Assembly (NCBI RefSeq): GCF_017794765.1
Contig: NZ_CP051236.1
Span: forward strand, 3,069,166 to 3,133,165
From: Nitratireductor sp.
Lineage (GTDB): Bacteria > Pseudomonadota > Alphaproteobacteria > Rhizobiales > Rhizobiaceae
Direction: 5' to 3'
DNA: 64,000 nucleotides
In this document: positions 48,690-57,441 of the stretch, one piece after another
Layout of the letters: each line of letters starts with the position of its first letter
Numbering within the stretch: the stretch's first letter is position 1
Position numbers and translations under genes: made by a program
The notes under the pieces: generated by a model
Seen by the model: only the letters and a program-made list of their open reading frames with translations
What the model was told of the DNA's origin: nothing
Database searches by the model: none

Positions 48690-48712
48690 AGATGAAGGGG
48701 CCGAAGCCCCCT
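48690..48712 (-). terminator. Intrinsic terminator after ettA
   Basis: Stem GGGGC / GCCCC (48697-48701 with 48106-style partner 48706-48710) around loop CGAA, extended by A/T pairs. On the minus strand it is followed by CATCTTTTTG. It lies about 33 bases after the ettA stop. The remainder of 48562-48744 is presumably the promoter of the KAS III gene. Confidence 0.72.
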
Positions 48713-48744
48713 CACATATATTCTACCGACCAGGTTCCATCTGT

Positions 48745-50394
48745 CTACCGCGTCAGTCGCTTGTAGGTCACCCGCTTCGGATTGACGCTGTCAGGGCCGA
48801 GGCGGCGGATCTTGTCCTGCTCGTAATCCTCGAAGTTGCCCTCGAACCATTCCACATGGCTGTCGCCCTCGAAGGCGAGGATGTGGGTGGCCAGACGGTC
48901 GAGAAACATGCGGTCATGCGAGATGATAACGGCGCAGCCGGCAAAGTTTTCCAGCGCATCTTCGAGAGCGGCCAGCGTCTCGGTGTCGAGATCGTTGGTC
49001 GGTTCGTCGAGCAGGAGTACATTGCCGCCTTCCTTGAGCAGCTTGGCCATGTGAACGCGGTTGCGCTGACCGCCTGAAAGCGTGCCTACCTTCTGTTGCT
49101 GATCGCCGCCCTTGAAATTGAAGGATGAGCAATAGGCGCGGCTGTTCACTTCGTGCGCGCCCAGCCTTATGATGTCGCTGCCGCCGGAAATCTCCTCCCA
49201 GACCGTCTTGTTGGGGTCGAGCGCGTCGCGACTCTGGTCGACATAGCCGAGCTTGACCGTATCGCCGATGCGGATCTCGCCACCGTCGGGCTTCTCCTGA
49301 CCGGTGATCATACGGAAGAGCGTGGTCTTGCCCGCGCCGTTGGCGCCGATCACGCCGACAATGCCGCCGGGCGGCAGTTTGAACTCGAGATTGTCGATCA
49401 GCAGGCGGTCGCCATAGCCCTTGGTGAGCCCTTCGGCCTCGATCACCACATTGCCAAGCCGCTCACCGGCCGGAATGATGATCTGTGCGTCGCCGGGTCG
49501 CCGGTCGGCGGCCGACTGCACCAGCTCGTCATAGGCGCGGATACGGGCTTTCGACTTGGCCTGGCGGGCCTTGGGGCTGGCCGCCATCCATTCGCGCTCG
49601 CGCGCAAGTGCCTTCTGGCGTGAAGCCTCTTCGCGACCTTCCTGCGACATGCGCTTGGCCTTGGCTTCCAGATAGGCGGTGTAGTTGCCCTCATAGGGAA
49701 TGCCCCGACCACGGTCGAGTTCGAGAATCCAGCCGGTGACGTTGTCGAGGAAGTAGCGATCATGGGTAATGATCAGCACGGCACCGGGATATTCGCGCAG
49801 GTGCTTTTCAAGCCATGCCGTCGTTTCGGCGTCAAGATGGTTGGTCGGTTCATCGAGCAGAAGCAGGTCAGGCTGGCGGAGCAGGAGCTGACAGAGTGCG
49901 ACGCGGCGCTTCTCACCGCCGGAAAGATTGTCGATGGACGCATCGCCCGGCGGGCAGCGCAGAGCCTCCATGGCCATTTCCACCTGGCTTTCCAGGTCCC
50001 AGAGGTTCTGGCTGTCGATCTGGTCCTGAAGCCGAGATGCTTCCTCCGCCGTCTCGTCAGAATAGTTCATCATCAGTTCGTTGTAGCGATCGAGGATCGC
50101 CTTCTTGGCGGCGACACCTTCCATCACATTGCCCAGAACGTTGAGGGCCGGATCGAGCTGCGGCTCCTGCGGCAGGTAACCGCAGGTGGCACCTTCGGCG
50201 AGCCACGCCTCGCCGGTAAACTCCTTGTCGAGGCCGGCCATGATCCTGAGCACGGTCGATTTACCCGCCCCGTTGGGGCCTAGAATGCCGATCTTTGCAT
50301 CCGGGTAGAAGGACAGGTGAACGTTCTCCAGAACCTTCTTGGAGCCATAGGCCTTGCTGAGGCCGGACATGTGGTAGATGAATTGGCGTGCCAT
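48745..50394 (-). CDS. ettA: Energy-dependent translational throttle protein EttA
   Basis: EttA is an ABC-F ATPase that binds the ribosomal E site and gates translation by energy state. The 549-residue protein has two ATP cassettes: Walker A GPNGAGKST near residue 38 with LSGGEKRRVALCQLLL and LLLDEPTNHLD, then GANGAGKTT near 355 with LSGGQRNRVHMAKLL and LLLDEPTNDLD. The linker between (AKRMSQEGREEASRQKALAR region) fits the EttA arm. The start at the ATG beginning MARQFIYHMSGLSKAYG is chosen because homology begins there. Confidence 0.94.
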   Translation of the reverse strand: MARQFIYHMSGLSKAYGSKKVLENVHLSFYPDAKIGILGPNGAGKSTVLRIMAGLDKEFTGEAWLAEGATCGYLPQEPQLDPALNVLGNVMEGVAAKKAILDRYNELMMNYSDETAEEASRLQDQIDSQNLWDLESQVEMAMEALRCPPGDASIDNLSGGEKRRVALCQLLLRQPDLLLLDEPTNHLDAETTAWLEKHLREYPGAVLIITHDRYFLDNVTGWILELDRGRGIPYEGNYTAYLEAKAKRMSQEGREEASRQKALAREREWMAASPKARQAKSKARIRAYDELVQSAADRRPGDAQIIIPAGERLGNVVIEAEGLTKGYGDRLLIDNLEFKLPPGGIVGVIGANGAGKTTLFRMITGQEKPDGGEIRIGDTVKLGYVDQSRDALDPNKTVWEEISGGSDIIRLGAHEVNSRAYCSSFNFKGGDQQQKVGTLSGGQRNRVHMAKLLKEGGNVLLLDEPTNDLDTETLAALEDALENFAGCAVIISHDRMFLDRLATHILAFEGDSHVEWFEGNFEDYEQDKIRRLGPDSVNPKRVTYKRLTR

Positions 50395-50494
50395 GTGGCT
50401 CGTCGCGCTCCGTCTCACTCGAATTGGGGGAACCTGTTGCGCAGCGTATGTAGGCCAAACGAAGCGGCGGGGCAATCCGCTGCAAGGAGGGAAG

Positions 50495-51424
50495 ATGGGG
50501 TTCGATGCTGAAACCCGCCTGGCATCGCCAACCGGGTCTGATCTGCACCTTCTGACGCGCCGGACAAACAGAAAGGCGCGGGCTGCCGTGCAGATCAACC
50601 ACGGGGTTGCAGAGCATGCGGCCCGGTATGCCGGTTTTGCAGATTTTCTGTCCGATAGCGGGTTCCACGTATATGCGCATGACCATCGCGGTCACGGCAA
50701 GACCAGGGCACCGGGCGCGCCGCTCGGCCAGATTGGCCCGAAGGCGACCGCCGGAACCCTCCTCAAGGATGTAGAGGCCGTGCACAGGCACATCGCCAAA
50801 GAGCATGCCGGTCTTCCGATTATCATTTTCGGCCACTCCATGGGCGGAATGATCGCGATCAACTATGCGCTGCGCAATGGCCACCGCCTCGCTGGCGCGG
50901 CGATCTGGAACGCGCCACTTGCAACGCGGGCCGAGGCGCTTGCCGGGAAGGCAGTGCTGGCATGGGAACGTTTCCGGCTGGGTTCCGATGTACCCTCGCG
51001 ACTCCTGCCGAAACTCACCTTCGCCACCTGGGCGCGCGCCTTTCCCGACCGGCGCACGGATGCCGACTGGCTTTCGCGGGATGAACGCGAAGTGGACAGA
51101 TACCTCGCCGATCCCCTTTCAGGCTGGGATGTGTCTATCGGCATCTGGCGCGCATTGTTCGATTTGAGCCTGAAAGCTTCCGATGGCGCAACACTGGAGG
51201 CGGCCCGCAAGACATTGCCTTTGATGCTGGTCGGCGGCAGCGAAGATCCATCCACCAAAGGGGGAAAGATCGTACGCAAGCTTGAAAACCGGTTGCGAGA
51301 AAACGGCTTTTCGAATCTGGAAACAACGATCTACGACGATTTCCGGCACGAATCTCTCAACGAGATCGACCGAGAGAAAGCGATGGAGGGTTTCGTTCGC
51401 TGGGCCGGAAAATTCATCAATTAA
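50495..51424 (+). CDS. Alpha/beta hydrolase, lysophospholipase/monoacylglycerol lipase type
   Basis: A 309-residue hydrolase. The nucleophile elbow GHSMGG lies near residue 117, preceded by AHDHRGHGKT near 68. The C-terminal region has LVGGSEDPSTKGG and YDDFRHESLNE with the catalytic Asp and His. These match the Hydrolase_4 (lysophospholipase L2/monoglyceride lipase) family. AAGGAGG lies 5 bases before the ATG. It is divergent from ettA. The substrate is not known. Confidence 0.85.
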   Translation: MGFDAETRLASPTGSDLHLLTRRTNRKARAAVQINHGVAEHAARYAGFADFLSDSGFHVYAHDHRGHGKTRAPGAPLGQIGPKATAGTLLKDVEAVHRHIAKEHAGLPIIIFGHSMGGMIAINYALRNGHRLAGAAIWNAPLATRAEALAGKAVLAWERFRLGSDVPSRLLPKLTFATWARAFPDRRTDADWLSRDEREVDRYLADPLSGWDVSIGIWRALFDLSLKASDGATLEAARKTLPLMLVGGSEDPSTKGGKIVRKLENRLRENGFSNLETTIYDDFRHESLNEIDREKAMEGFVRWAGKFIN

Positions 51425-51514
51425 TGCCAAAATAATGCGTTCTGCGCATCTGGAAGGAGGCTCCGCCGTTTGCTACCTCAAAACGGCATGAGTTTTGGAG
51501 GGCTGCGGGCGATC

Positions 51515-52690
51515 ATGAACAAGCCACCCCTGAAGGGCGTTCGCGTCATCGAACTGGCGCGCATTCTGGCCGGTCCCTGGGCGGGCCAGGTGCTGGCCGA
51601 TCTGGGCGCCGATGTCATCAAGGTCGAAAACCCCAATGGCGGCGACGACACCCGCAAATGGGGACCGCCCTTCGTAGAAGGTGCGGACGGCGAGAACCTC
51701 TCGGCTGCCTATTACCATTCATGCAACCGGGGCAAGCGCTCCATCGCGCTCGACTTCTCGAAACCGGAAGAGGCCGAGAAGCTGAAAAAGCTGATCGCCA
51801 CCGCCGACGTTCTGATCGAGAATTTCAAGCTGGGCGGGCTAAAAAAATACGGGCTCGACTATGAGAGCCTGACAGCCATCAACCCGCGCCTCGTCTATTG
51901 CTCCATCACCGGCTTTGGCCAGACCGGCCCCTATGCGCCGCGAGCCGGCTACGACTTCATCATTCAGGGCATGTCGGGCCTGATGTCCATCACCGGCGCA
52001 CCGGGCGGCGAGCCGCAGAAAGTGGGCGTTGCGGTGAGCGACATCTTCACCGGGCTCTACTCGGTGATCGCCATCCAGGCAGCGCTGCGCCATGCGGAAG
52101 CGACCGGCGAAGGCCAGCACATCGACATGGCGCTGCTTGACAGCCAGGTGGCGGTGCTCGCCAACCAGAACATGAACTACCTGATCTCCGGCAACAGCCC
52201 GGTTCAGATGGGCAATGCCCATATGAACATCGCGCCCTATGAGGTGCTGCCGGTGAAGGACGGGCACATCATCCTCGCCGTGGGCAATGACGGCCAGTTC
52301 CAGCGCTTCTGCAGGATCGTCGGCCTTGACGATCTGCCGGCAGACGAACGTTTTGCCACCAACCCGGCGCGCGTGGCGAACCGCGTGGCATTGCGCGAAC
52401 GCATCGTCGCCACACTGGCGAGTAGGGAAAAGGCGGAGCTTCTGGGCAAGTTCGACGCCAATGCGGTGCCGGCAAGCCCGATCAACACGATTGAGGAAAT
52501 GTTCGACGATCCGCAGGTGAAGGCACGCGGCATGCAGCTTACCCTCGACGACGGACACGGCGCGGCCCTGCCCTCGGTGCGCTCCCCCATAAACCTTTCA
52601 CAGACACCGCTCGCCTATGAGCGGCCAAGCCCGAGGCTTGGCGAACACACGGCAGAGATCCTACGCGAAATCGGAGAAGACAGCGAATGA
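51515..52690 (+). CDS. CaiB/BaiF-type family III CoA-transferase
   Basis: A CoA-transferase of 391 residues. LKGVRVIELARILAGPWAGQ near residue 5, DLGADVIKVENPNGGDDTR, the CNRGKRSIALDFSKPE stretch and GYDFIIQGMSGLM with the catalytic aspartate are all family III hallmarks. The acyl donor and acceptor are unknown. Its stop overlaps the ThDP-enzyme start by 4 bases, recalling the formyl-CoA transferase/oxalyl-CoA decarboxylase pair, though the partner here looks more like acetolactate synthase. I prefer the ATG at 51515 (GGAGGG about 12 bases before); 51488 is possible. Confidence 0.86.
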   Translation: MNKPPLKGVRVIELARILAGPWAGQVLADLGADVIKVENPNGGDDTRKWGPPFVEGADGENLSAAYYHSCNRGKRSIALDFSKPEEAEKLKKLIATADVLIENFKLGGLKKYGLDYESLTAINPRLVYCSITGFGQTGPYAPRAGYDFIIQGMSGLMSITGAPGGEPQKVGVAVSDIFTGLYSVIAIQAALRHAEATGEGQHIDMALLDSQVAVLANQNMNYLISGNSPVQMGNAHMNIAPYEVLPVKDGHIILAVGNDGQFQRFCRIVGLDDLPADERFATNPARVANRVALRERIVATLASREKAELLGKFDANAVPASPINTIEEMFDDPQVKARGMQLTLDDGHGAALPSVRSPINLSQTPLAYERPSPRLGEHTAEILREIGEDSE

Positions 52691-54333
52691 AGACCGGCGG
52701 CCAGCTTATTGTCGACAGCCTCGAAGCCAACGGCGTCGATCGCATTTACAGCGTGCCGGGCGAAAGTTATCTGGCGGTGCTCGACGCGCTTCACGATTCA
52801 AAGATCCGCAACATCGTCTGCCGTCAGGAAGGTGGCGCGGCGATGATGGCGGACTGCCACGGACGGCTGACCGGCCAGCCCGGCATATGCTTCGTCACGC
52901 GCGGGCCCGGTGCGACCAACGCCTCGCCCGGCATACACATCGCCATGCAGGATTCCACGCCGATGATCCTGTTCATCGGTCAAGTGGCGAGCCACGCGCG
53001 TGAACGCGAGGCGTTTCAGGAGGTGGATTACCGCGCCTTCTTCGGGCCTATCGCCAAATGGGCCACCGAAATAGACGATGCAGCGCGCATTCCCGAAATC
53101 CTGTCGCGCGCCTTTTCGGTCGCAACCTCCGGCCGCCCCGGCCCGGTGGTAATCTCGCTTCCCGAAGACATGCTGACCAGCGTGGTGGATGCGCCGGCGG
53201 CCTTGCCCTACACACCAGTGGAGACGCGACCGGGCAACGCCGAGATGGAAGAGCTTGCCGCTCTCCTGAAAGACGCCAGGCGCCCCTTCGTCATTCTCGG
53301 CGGTTCGCGCTGGAACGAGAAGGCGGTTGCCGATTTCGAGAAGGCAGCAGAAGCTTGGTCCCTGCCCGTTGGCTGCTCGTTCCGCCGCCAGATGCTGTTC
53401 GATCATCTGCATCCCTCCTATGCCGGCGATGTGGGTATCGGCCCCAATCCGAAGCTCGCAGCCGCAATCAAGGATGCCGATCTGGTGCTGCTCGTCGGTG
53501 GCCGGTTCAGCGAGATGCCGTCCTCCGACTACACGCTCATGAAGAGCCCCTATCCCGACCAGAAGCTGGTGCATGTGCACGCCGACGCCAATGAACTTGG
53601 CCGCGTCTATCGCCCCACGCTTGCCATCAACGCATCGTCGGCAGCCTTCGCCAAGGCGTTTGCCGGGCTCACGCCCGGTGATGCGCCATGGGCGGGAGAG
53701 ACCGAGCGTCTGCATCAGGCCTATCTCGACTGGTCGACCCCACCGAAAACCGGCCCCGGCGCGGTGCAGATGGGTCCGATCATGGAGTATCTGGAAAGCG
53801 TTCTGCCGGAGGATGCGATCTTCACCAATGGCGCTGGCAACTACGCCACCTGGGTGCATCGTTTCCACCGTTTCCGCCGTTTCGCCACGCAAGGCGCGCC
53901 CACTTCGGGCTCGATGGGCTATGGCACGCCGGCAGCCGTGGCCGCCAAGGCGCTCTTTCCCGAACGTCCGGTGCTCGCCTTCGCCGGCGATGGCTGCTTC
54001 ATGATGAACGGCCAGGAATTCGCCACCGCCGTGCAGGAAAACCTGCCGATCATCGTGGTGGTGGTGAACAACGGCATTTACGGGACGATCCGCATGCATC
54101 AGGAGCGCGAATATCCCGGCCGCGTTTCCGGCACCTCGATCAACAACCCGGATTTCGCAGCCCTTGCCCGCGCCTATGGCGGGCATGGCGAAACGGTGGA
54201 AAAGACGGAAGAATTTGCGGGAGCCTTCGAGCGCGCGCAGGCGAGCGGCAAACCGGCGCTGATCGAGATCAAGCTCGACCCGGAAGCCATCACGCCGGCA
54301 AAGACGCTGACGGATATTCGCGAGAAGCGCTGA
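52687..54333 (+). CDS. Thiamine-diphosphate enzyme, acetolactate synthase-like
   Basis: A ThDP-dependent enzyme of 548 residues with the three usual domains. The N-terminal domain has the catalytic glutamate in CRQEGGAAMMAD near residue 48 and TRGPGATNASPGIHIAMQD. The central domain starts near 190. The C-terminal ThDP motif runs from GDGCFMMNGQEFATA to VVVNNGIYGTI. Acetolactate synthase, oxalyl-CoA decarboxylase and related lyases share this plan, so the reaction is open. It is translationally coupled to the CoA-transferase gene, suggesting a shared acyl-CoA or 2-keto-acid substrate. Confidence 0.86.
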   Translation: MKTGGQLIVDSLEANGVDRIYSVPGESYLAVLDALHDSKIRNIVCRQEGGAAMMADCHGRLTGQPGICFVTRGPGATNASPGIHIAMQDSTPMILFIGQVASHAREREAFQEVDYRAFFGPIAKWATEIDDAARIPEILSRAFSVATSGRPGPVVISLPEDMLTSVVDAPAALPYTPVETRPGNAEMEELAALLKDARRPFVILGGSRWNEKAVADFEKAAEAWSLPVGCSFRRQMLFDHLHPSYAGDVGIGPNPKLAAAIKDADLVLLVGGRFSEMPSSDYTLMKSPYPDQKLVHVHADANELGRVYRPTLAINASSAAFAKAFAGLTPGDAPWAGETERLHQAYLDWSTPPKTGPGAVQMGPIMEYLESVLPEDAIFTNGAGNYATWVHRFHRFRRFATQGAPTSGSMGYGTPAAVAAKALFPERPVLAFAGDGCFMMNGQEFATAVQENLPIIVVVVNNGIYGTIRMHQEREYPGRVSGTSINNPDFAALARAYGGHGETVEKTEEFAGAFERAQASGKPALIEIKLDPEAITPAKTLTDIREKR

Positions 54334-54379
54334 GGTCTATTGAATGCCAGGCGTGAGCCTGCGGCACTGACAGCGCGTG

Positions 54380-54438
54380 CCTTCTCCCCCGCCCTTCGCC
54401 TTTCGACAAGCTCAAGATGCTCAGGATGAGGGAGAAGG
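54380..54438. repeat. Dispersed palindromic repeat (REP-like), copy 1
   Basis: CCTTCTCCC at 54380-54388 pairs with GGGAGAAGG at 54430-54438. Inside are CCCGCCCTTCG and TTCGACAAGCTCA plus CTCAGGATGAGG. It lies 46 bases after the ThDP-enzyme stop and could act as a 3' hairpin. Confidence 0.65.
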
Positions 54439-54583
54439 CAGATCAGCCGTTGTGGCTCCGAATGGGCGAGACTGTAAGCAGGTTTCTGCATAGAGTGCGA
54501 AACGGGCTGGAAGATTGCTCAGCCTGTTTGAAACCATTCGAAATCTAAGAGCTGCTCTCAGCAAAGCTCATCCACCAACACAG

Positions 54584-54615
54584 CCCTCATCCTGAGCCTG
54601 TCGAAGGGCGGGGGC
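54584..54615. repeat. Dispersed palindromic repeat, copy 2 (inverted)
   Basis: CCCTCATCCTGAGCCTGTCG followed by AAGGGCGGGGGC is the inverse of the core in copy 1. The space between the copies, about 145 bp, shows no gene. Confidence 0.65.
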
Positions 54616-54678
54616 GGCATGGAGGGCGCAGCGTGAAATCAATAAGAGCAGGCGCTTGCCCCTCATCCCCTGCCGGGA

Positions 54679-54704
54679 CCTTCTCCCCGCTTGCGGGGAG
54701 AAGG
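54679..54704. repeat. 12-bp perfect inverted repeat before paaE 3' end
   Basis: CCTTCTCCCCGC and GCGGGGAGAAGG flank only TT, immediately after the paaE stop as read on the minus strand. It could terminate paa transcription, but there is no T-run, so it may be a dispersed repeat like its neighbours. Confidence 0.6.
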
Positions 54705-54713
54705 AACGCGTCA

Positions 54714-55793
54714 TCAGGCCGCGTCGAAATCGAGAACCAGTTTCTTAGCCGTGGGGCGAGTCTGGCAGGCGAGCGTGAAGCCGGCTTCCACTTCCCAGGG
54801 CTCAAGCGAAAAGTTCACGGCCATCTCCGACTGTCCTTCCACCACGCGGCAGCGGCAGGTGCAGCACATGCCGCCGGCGCAGGAATAAGGCAGCTCGATG
54901 CCGGCCTTGTGCGCGGCGTCGAGCACCGTGCCATCGGCATCCTGCATGGAAAAGCTGCGGCGCACGCCATCGACCACGACTTCGACCGCAACACCCTCCT
55001 GAACCGCTTCGCGCGCGGCCTTCGACGCCTTGCGCGGTGCGGGCGCCTCGCCAGAAGGCGTGAAGCGCTCGAAGCGGATGCGGTCACGCTCGACACCCAT
55101 GGCATGAAGCGCGCCGGAAACCGCATCGATCATCTCCCCCGGACCGCAAAGGAATACCCCATCCATGGCGGCGGGCTGGATGAGACCGCCAGTGGCCAGC
55201 TCGCCAACACGCTCAGCATCGATACGACCGTTCAGAAGCTCAACATCCTGCGTTTCGCGCGACAGGAGATGGATCAGCGTGAAGCGGCCCATAAAGCGGT
55301 CCTTGAGGTCGTTCAGCTCCTCAAGGAACATGATCGTCTCGGTGGAGCGGTTGCCATAGACCAGCGTGATGGTGCTCTCGGGCTCGTGGGCGAGAACCGT
55401 GCGGGCGATGGAGAGCATCGGTGTGATGCCGGAGCCGGCGGCAAACAGAAGGTAATCGTGGCGCTCGCCCTTGAGCGCGGTAAAACGCCCCTGCGGCGGC
55501 ATCACGCGGATCGTGTCGCCGACCGAAAGCACATCGTTGACGAAGGTGGAGAAGCGGCCATCGGCCACTTTCTTCACGCCGACGCGGAGATACGGATCGC
55601 CGGGCGCGGAACAGATGGAGTAGGACCGGCGCGCCTCCGTGCCGTCAATATCGGTGGCGAGCGTCAGATACTGGCCGGGCGTGAAGGCAAAAGCCTCGGC
55701 CTGATCGGCCGGGATCTCAAAGGCGATCGCCACGGCATCGGGGGTCTGGCGCTCGATGGAGGCCACTTTCAGATCGTGAAAACGCGGGGCCAT
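54714..55793 (-). CDS. paaE: Phenylacetyl-CoA epoxidase reductase PaaE
   Basis: PaaE passes electrons from NADPH to the PaaABC(D) epoxidase that forms the 1,2-epoxide of phenylacetyl-CoA. The 359-residue protein has an FAD domain (PGQYLTLATDIDG near 40, RRSYSICSAP near 55), an NAD domain (LLFAAGSGITPMLSIARTVL near 112) and a C-terminal 2Fe-2S domain with CAGGMCCTCRC and a fourth cysteine near ACQTRP. The start at the ATG of MAPRFHDLKV fits homology; a longer frame upstream does not. It is last in paaABCDE, 22 bases after paaD. Confidence 0.94.
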   Translation of the reverse strand: MAPRFHDLKVASIERQTPDAVAIAFEIPADQAEAFAFTPGQYLTLATDIDGTEARRSYSICSAPGDPYLRVGVKKVADGRFSTFVNDVLSVGDTIRVMPPQGRFTALKGERHDYLLFAAGSGITPMLSIARTVLAHEPESTITLVYGNRSTETIMFLEELNDLKDRFMGRFTLIHLLSRETQDVELLNGRIDAERVGELATGGLIQPAAMDGVFLCGPGEMIDAVSGALHAMGVERDRIRFERFTPSGEAPAPRKASKAAREAVQEGVAVEVVVDGVRRSFSMQDADGTVLDAAHKAGIELPYSCAGGMCCTCRCRVVEGQSEMAVNFSLEPWEVEAGFTLACQTRPTAKKLVLDFDAA

Positions 55794-55815
55794 GGTCACC
55801 TCGGTCTGGGGTCGG

Positions 55816-56376
55816 TCAGATACATTTGAAATAGTCGAAAGGCTCGTGGCAGCTCTGGCACCGGTAGAGCGCCTTGCAGGCCGTGGAGCCGAATTCGGAA
55901 ATGCGCGCGGTCTCAAGCGAGCCGCAGCGTGGGCACGCCACTTCCGTCTCGCCAAACAGGGCGCGAATGGAATTGGAGGCTTTTACCGGTGGTGCGATGC
56001 CATAAGCGCGCAGCTTTTCCCGCCCCACTGCCGTGATCCAGTCCGTCGTCCAGGCGGGCGAGATCACGCGCTCGACACGCGGCTCGAATCCCGCCTCACG
56101 CAGCGCCGTCTCCACCGCCAGCTCGATGGCAAGCACCGCCGGGCAACCCGTATAGGTGGGCGTGACGCGGGCGACGGCGACATCCCCATCCATCTCGACG
56201 CCGCGCAGGATGCCGAGATCGGCAATGGTGACGGCGGGGATTTCCGGATCAACCACGGCGGCAGCGGCGCGATAGGCGCGCTCGGCCTGAGAAAGGTGGC
56301 TCTGCCCCTCACCGGCCTGCCGGGCGCTCTGCCCCGCAGACTGAGGAAAAGAGGCCGTCACCACCGTGTTGCCCAT
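55816..56376 (-). CDS. paaD: Phenylacetyl-CoA epoxidase assembly protein PaaD
   Basis: PaaD has a SufT/DUF59 domain and is thought to help mature the iron centre of the epoxidase. The protein (186 residues from the chosen start) has VVDPEIPAVTIADLGILRGV near 35, TPTYTGCPAV near 70, and a C-terminal zinc-ribbon-like region with CPRCGS and CQSCHEPFDYFKC. The ATG overlaps the paaC stop. An in-frame upstream stretch lies within paaC and is not used. Confidence 0.92.
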   Translation of the reverse strand: MGNTVVTASFPQSAGQSARQAGEGQSHLSQAERAYRAAAAVVDPEIPAVTIADLGILRGVEMDGDVAVARVTPTYTGCPAVLAIELAVETALREAGFEPRVERVISPAWTTDWITAVGREKLRAYGIAPPVKASNSIRALFGETEVACPRCGSLETARISEFGSTACKALYRCQSCHEPFDYFKCI

Positions 56377-57149
56377 CACCAGGTCATCCCCGGATAGGTG
56401 CGCTGCATGTATTGCAGCTCCGCGAGCAGGAAGCCCAGCGCCTCGCCATGGCGCCCCTGACGGCCACCGGTCTGGCCATAGGGCGTTTCCACCCATTCAA
56501 GGCCAGCCTCGGCAAAGACCGGGCCGACAATGGCATCAAAAGCCGACCGCAGGGTGGTCGGATCAGGTGCAATGCCGGCCTCGGCCATGGCGCGGGTGAC
56601 TTCGTCGCTCTCGAACAGTTCGTCCACATAGGGCGCGAGCGCCTCGACCGCCGCCTTCATGCGGCGGGTGCTTTCTTCCGTGCCATCGCCAAGGCGCACC
56701 ACCCATTCGCCGGCATGGCGGATGTGATAGGCGACTTCCTTCTCGGCCTTGGCGGCGATGCCGGCGAGATGCTCGTCGGTTGAAGTCATCATGGCCTGCC
56801 ACAGCGGCTGCATGAAAGCCGCAAAATAGAACTGGCGCAGCATGGTGTGCGCAAAATCGCCGTTCTGGCGCTCGGCCATCAGGCAATTCACATACTCACG
56901 CTCGCGGCGCATATAGGCCAGCTGATCCTCATCGCGGCCCTTGCCCTCGACCGCGCCGGCATACTGGTAGAGCGAACGCGCCTGCCCTATGAGATCGAGC
57001 GCCATGTTGGGCATGGCGAGATCTTCTTCCAGCATGGGCGCATGACCGCACCACTCAGAAAGACGGTGGCCGAGAACCAGATGATCGTCGGCAAGCCGCA
57101 GCAGGAACGCCGTCAACGTTTCACGAGAGAGGGAAGACGCGGCAGCCAT
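56376..57149 (-). CDS. paaC: Phenylacetyl-CoA epoxidase structural subunit PaaC
   Basis: PaaC is the ferritin-like partner of PaaA, without its own iron site. The 257-residue protein has LADDHLVLGHRLSEWCGHAP near 18, MALDLIGQARSLYQY near 47, DEDQLAYMRREREYVN near 72 and EKEVAYHIRHAGEWVVRLG near 133. The C-terminus reads RHGEALGFLLAELQYMQR, typical of the family. The ATG at 57149 overlaps the paaB stop; a GTG 3 bases upstream is less likely. Confidence 0.94.
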   Translation of the reverse strand: MAAASSLSRETLTAFLLRLADDHLVLGHRLSEWCGHAPMLEEDLAMPNMALDLIGQARSLYQYAGAVEGKGRDEDQLAYMRREREYVNCLMAERQNGDFAHTMLRQFYFAAFMQPLWQAMMTSTDEHLAGIAAKAEKEVAYHIRHAGEWVVRLGDGTEESTRRMKAAVEALAPYVDELFESDEVTRAMAEAGIAPDPTTLRSAFDAIVGPVFAEAGLEWVETPYGQTGGRQGRHGEALGFLLAELQYMQRTYPGMTW

Positions 57150-57436
57150 CACATGTGCCCCACATCTTCGGGAATGTCGTAGAACGTCGGGTGACGGTAG
57201 ACCTTGGAAAGCGCGGGCTCGAAATTCTCATCCTTGTTTTCCGGGTCCGACGCCGTGATCGCCGAGGACGGCACGACCCAGATGGATGTGCCCTCGCCCC
57301 GGCGCGTATAGACATCGCGCGCGGCCTGAAGCGCCATCACCTCATCGGCGGCATGCACCGAGCCGCAATGCTTGTGCGCCAGCCCGTTGCGCGGGCGGAT
57401 GAAAACTTCCCAAAGGGGGATCTGGTTTTTCGTCAT
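57149..57436 (-). CDS. paaB: Phenylacetyl-CoA epoxidase subunit PaaB
   Basis: PaaB is the small bridging subunit of the epoxidase complex. The 95-residue protein shows PLWEVFIRPRNGLAHKHCGS near the N-terminus, VYTRRGEGTSIWVVPSS near 43 and KVYRHPTFYDIPEDVGHM at the C-terminus, all conserved. The start 5 bases after the paaA stop fits the operon. An upstream extension in frame has no family support. Confidence 0.95.
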   Translation of the reverse strand: MTKNQIPLWEVFIRPRNGLAHKHCGSVHAADEVMALQAARDVYTRRGEGTSIWVVPSSAITASDPENKDENFEPALSKVYRHPTFYDIPEDVGHM

Positions 57437-57441
57437 GTCAC

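Noticed and set aside
54380..54615. CRISPR array
   Set aside because: The repeats are two inverted copies with unequal spacing and no regular spacers, and no cas genes are present.
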